Shown piece by piece: positions 5,535 to 6,094 of a DNA stretch of 6,094 nucleotides (its first letter is position 1; each line of letters begins with the position of its first letter). Below the pieces are notes generated by a model. It was not told the DNA's origin, made no database searches, and worked only from the letters and a program-made list of their open reading frames with translations. Origin of the DNA: Nitrospira sp. (GTDB taxonomy: Bacteria > Nitrospirota > Nitrospiria > Nitrospirales > Nitrospiraceae); NCBI GenBank assembly GCA_005116795.1, contig SWDL01000327.1:1-6094 (forward strand), given 5' to 3'. A program made the translations under genes and the position numbers.

Positions 5535-6094
5535 CGGTCGCCGATTGTTCGAAACGCCAAGCCCACCCCCACCGCCGCTTCAGGGGCCAGATCGGCCAGC
5601 TGCTCCGGATCCAGATCACAGGACGCGGTATCAATTTGGTTGAAGGGGTTCACCAGTTCGACTTCGACCCCCATTCGTTCGTGCAGTCGATCCGTGAGCC
5701 CCGTGACCTTCCCACACCCGCCACAGAGCGCGATTTTCTGGATATCCCCTTCCACCGCCGTCGTCTTTAAGTAGTCGATGGACCGCGCAATCTCCGACGC
5801 CACCTCCGCATTGATATCGTCGACGACGGTGGAGACACCCTCTTTGTCCATCTCCTCTTCAAATTCGCCCCGCTTGGCCCTCTCCGCCTGTTCGTGTGTC
5901 AGGAGGAGCTGCCGCTGCAACGCCTCGTTGTACCGATTTCCACCGAGGGAGATGTCCCGCGTAAACATGGAGGTCCCACCCTTCATGATATTCACGGTCA
6001 TGACGCTGGCCCCGATATTCACCAACGCGACGATTTCGTCGGCAAGGATGGGATAGTTGATCCCATACATGTTCTCGATGGCAAACGCGTCCAC
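5531..6094 (-). CDS. pilM: Type IV pilus actin-like ATPase PilM, C-terminal part (cut by window edge)
   Basis: PilM is a cytoplasmic, FtsA/actin-like ATP-binding protein that binds the PilN N-terminus and connects pilus motors to the alignment complex. About 188 C-terminal residues of roughly 350 are present, and the frame is open to the right edge, so the first codon (GTG, Val of VDAFAIEN) is internal. Counting from the edge: the second phosphate-binding segment VALVNIGASVMTVNI (22-36), FTRDISLGGN (44-53, typical of the family), the AExxK-like QAERAK (69-74), an acidic helical region (76-110), and the adenosine-binding segment IALCGGCGKVTGL (121-133) followed by VELVNPF (145-151). The C-terminus APEAAVGVGLAFRTI is also characteristic. 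The CGGC at 124-127 has two cysteines where family members usually carry a plain glycine-rich segment. The stop overlaps the pilN ATG as ATGA. Confidence 0.95.
   Translation of the reverse strand: MDAFAIENMYGINYPILADEIVALVNIGASVMTVNIMKGGTSMFTRDISLGGNRYNEALQRQLLLTHEQAERAKRGEFEEEMDKEGVSTVVDDINAEVASEIARSIDYLKTTAVEGDIQKIALCGGCGKVTGLTDRLHERMGVEVELVNPFNQIDTASCDLDPEQLADLAPEAAVGVGLAFRTIGDR

Noticed and set aside
1..6094. Mobile element, CRISPR array, phage genes or RNA genes
   Set aside because: No spaced direct repeats, transposase, integrase, tRNA-like or rRNA-like sequence was seen. All seven genes are core functions in one orientation.

Overview
The window holds seven minus-strand genes in a dense block of type IV pilus (T4P) assembly genes followed by two shikimate-pathway genes. 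In transcription order (high to low coordinates) they are pilM (C-terminal half only, cut by the right edge), pilN, pilO, pilP, pilQ, aroC and aroB (N-terminal third only, cut by the left edge). I see no mobile element, CRISPR array, rRNA or tRNA. The long plus-strand open frames are antisense shadows of GC-rich codon usage.

Organism: the DNA is GC-rich (around 60% by eye). An outer-membrane secretin with its alignment complex means a double-membrane bacterium. The order pilMNOPQ followed by aroC and aroB, the RYLxxGESHG-type chorismate synthase and the PilN and PilM sequences fit Nitrospirota (Nitrospira-like) or a deltaproteobacterial-type lineage. This is an inference from memory of gene order, not a database result.

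Region 6094-1726 is the pilMNOPQ operon. pilM/pilN and pilP/pilQ overlap by ATGA, pilN/pilO are separated by 2 bp, and pilP starts inside the end of pilO, so translation is probably coupled throughout. PilM (cytoplasmic, actin-like) docks on the N-terminal tail of PilN. PilN and PilO form inner-membrane heterodimers with periplasmic coiled coils. PilP links PilN/PilO to the periplasmic domains of PilQ, and PilQ forms the outer-membrane pore for the pilus.

Region 1725-1 is the shikimate part. A 119-bp gap with a hairpin, a run of eight C on the coding strand and a pyrimidine-rich stretch separates pilQ from aroC (chorismate synthase, complete). A 122-bp gap with a perfect 9-bp hairpin separates aroC from aroB (3-dehydroquinate synthase). 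No shikimate kinase gene (aroK) lies between aroC and aroB. I found no convincing promoter or rho-independent terminator, so whether the aro genes are read from the pilus promoter cannot be settled from sequence.

No undescribed system is evident. The points most worth a second look are a PilP without any lipidation cysteine, a CGGC motif in the nucleotide-binding part of PilM, the missing aroK and the two intergenic hairpins.
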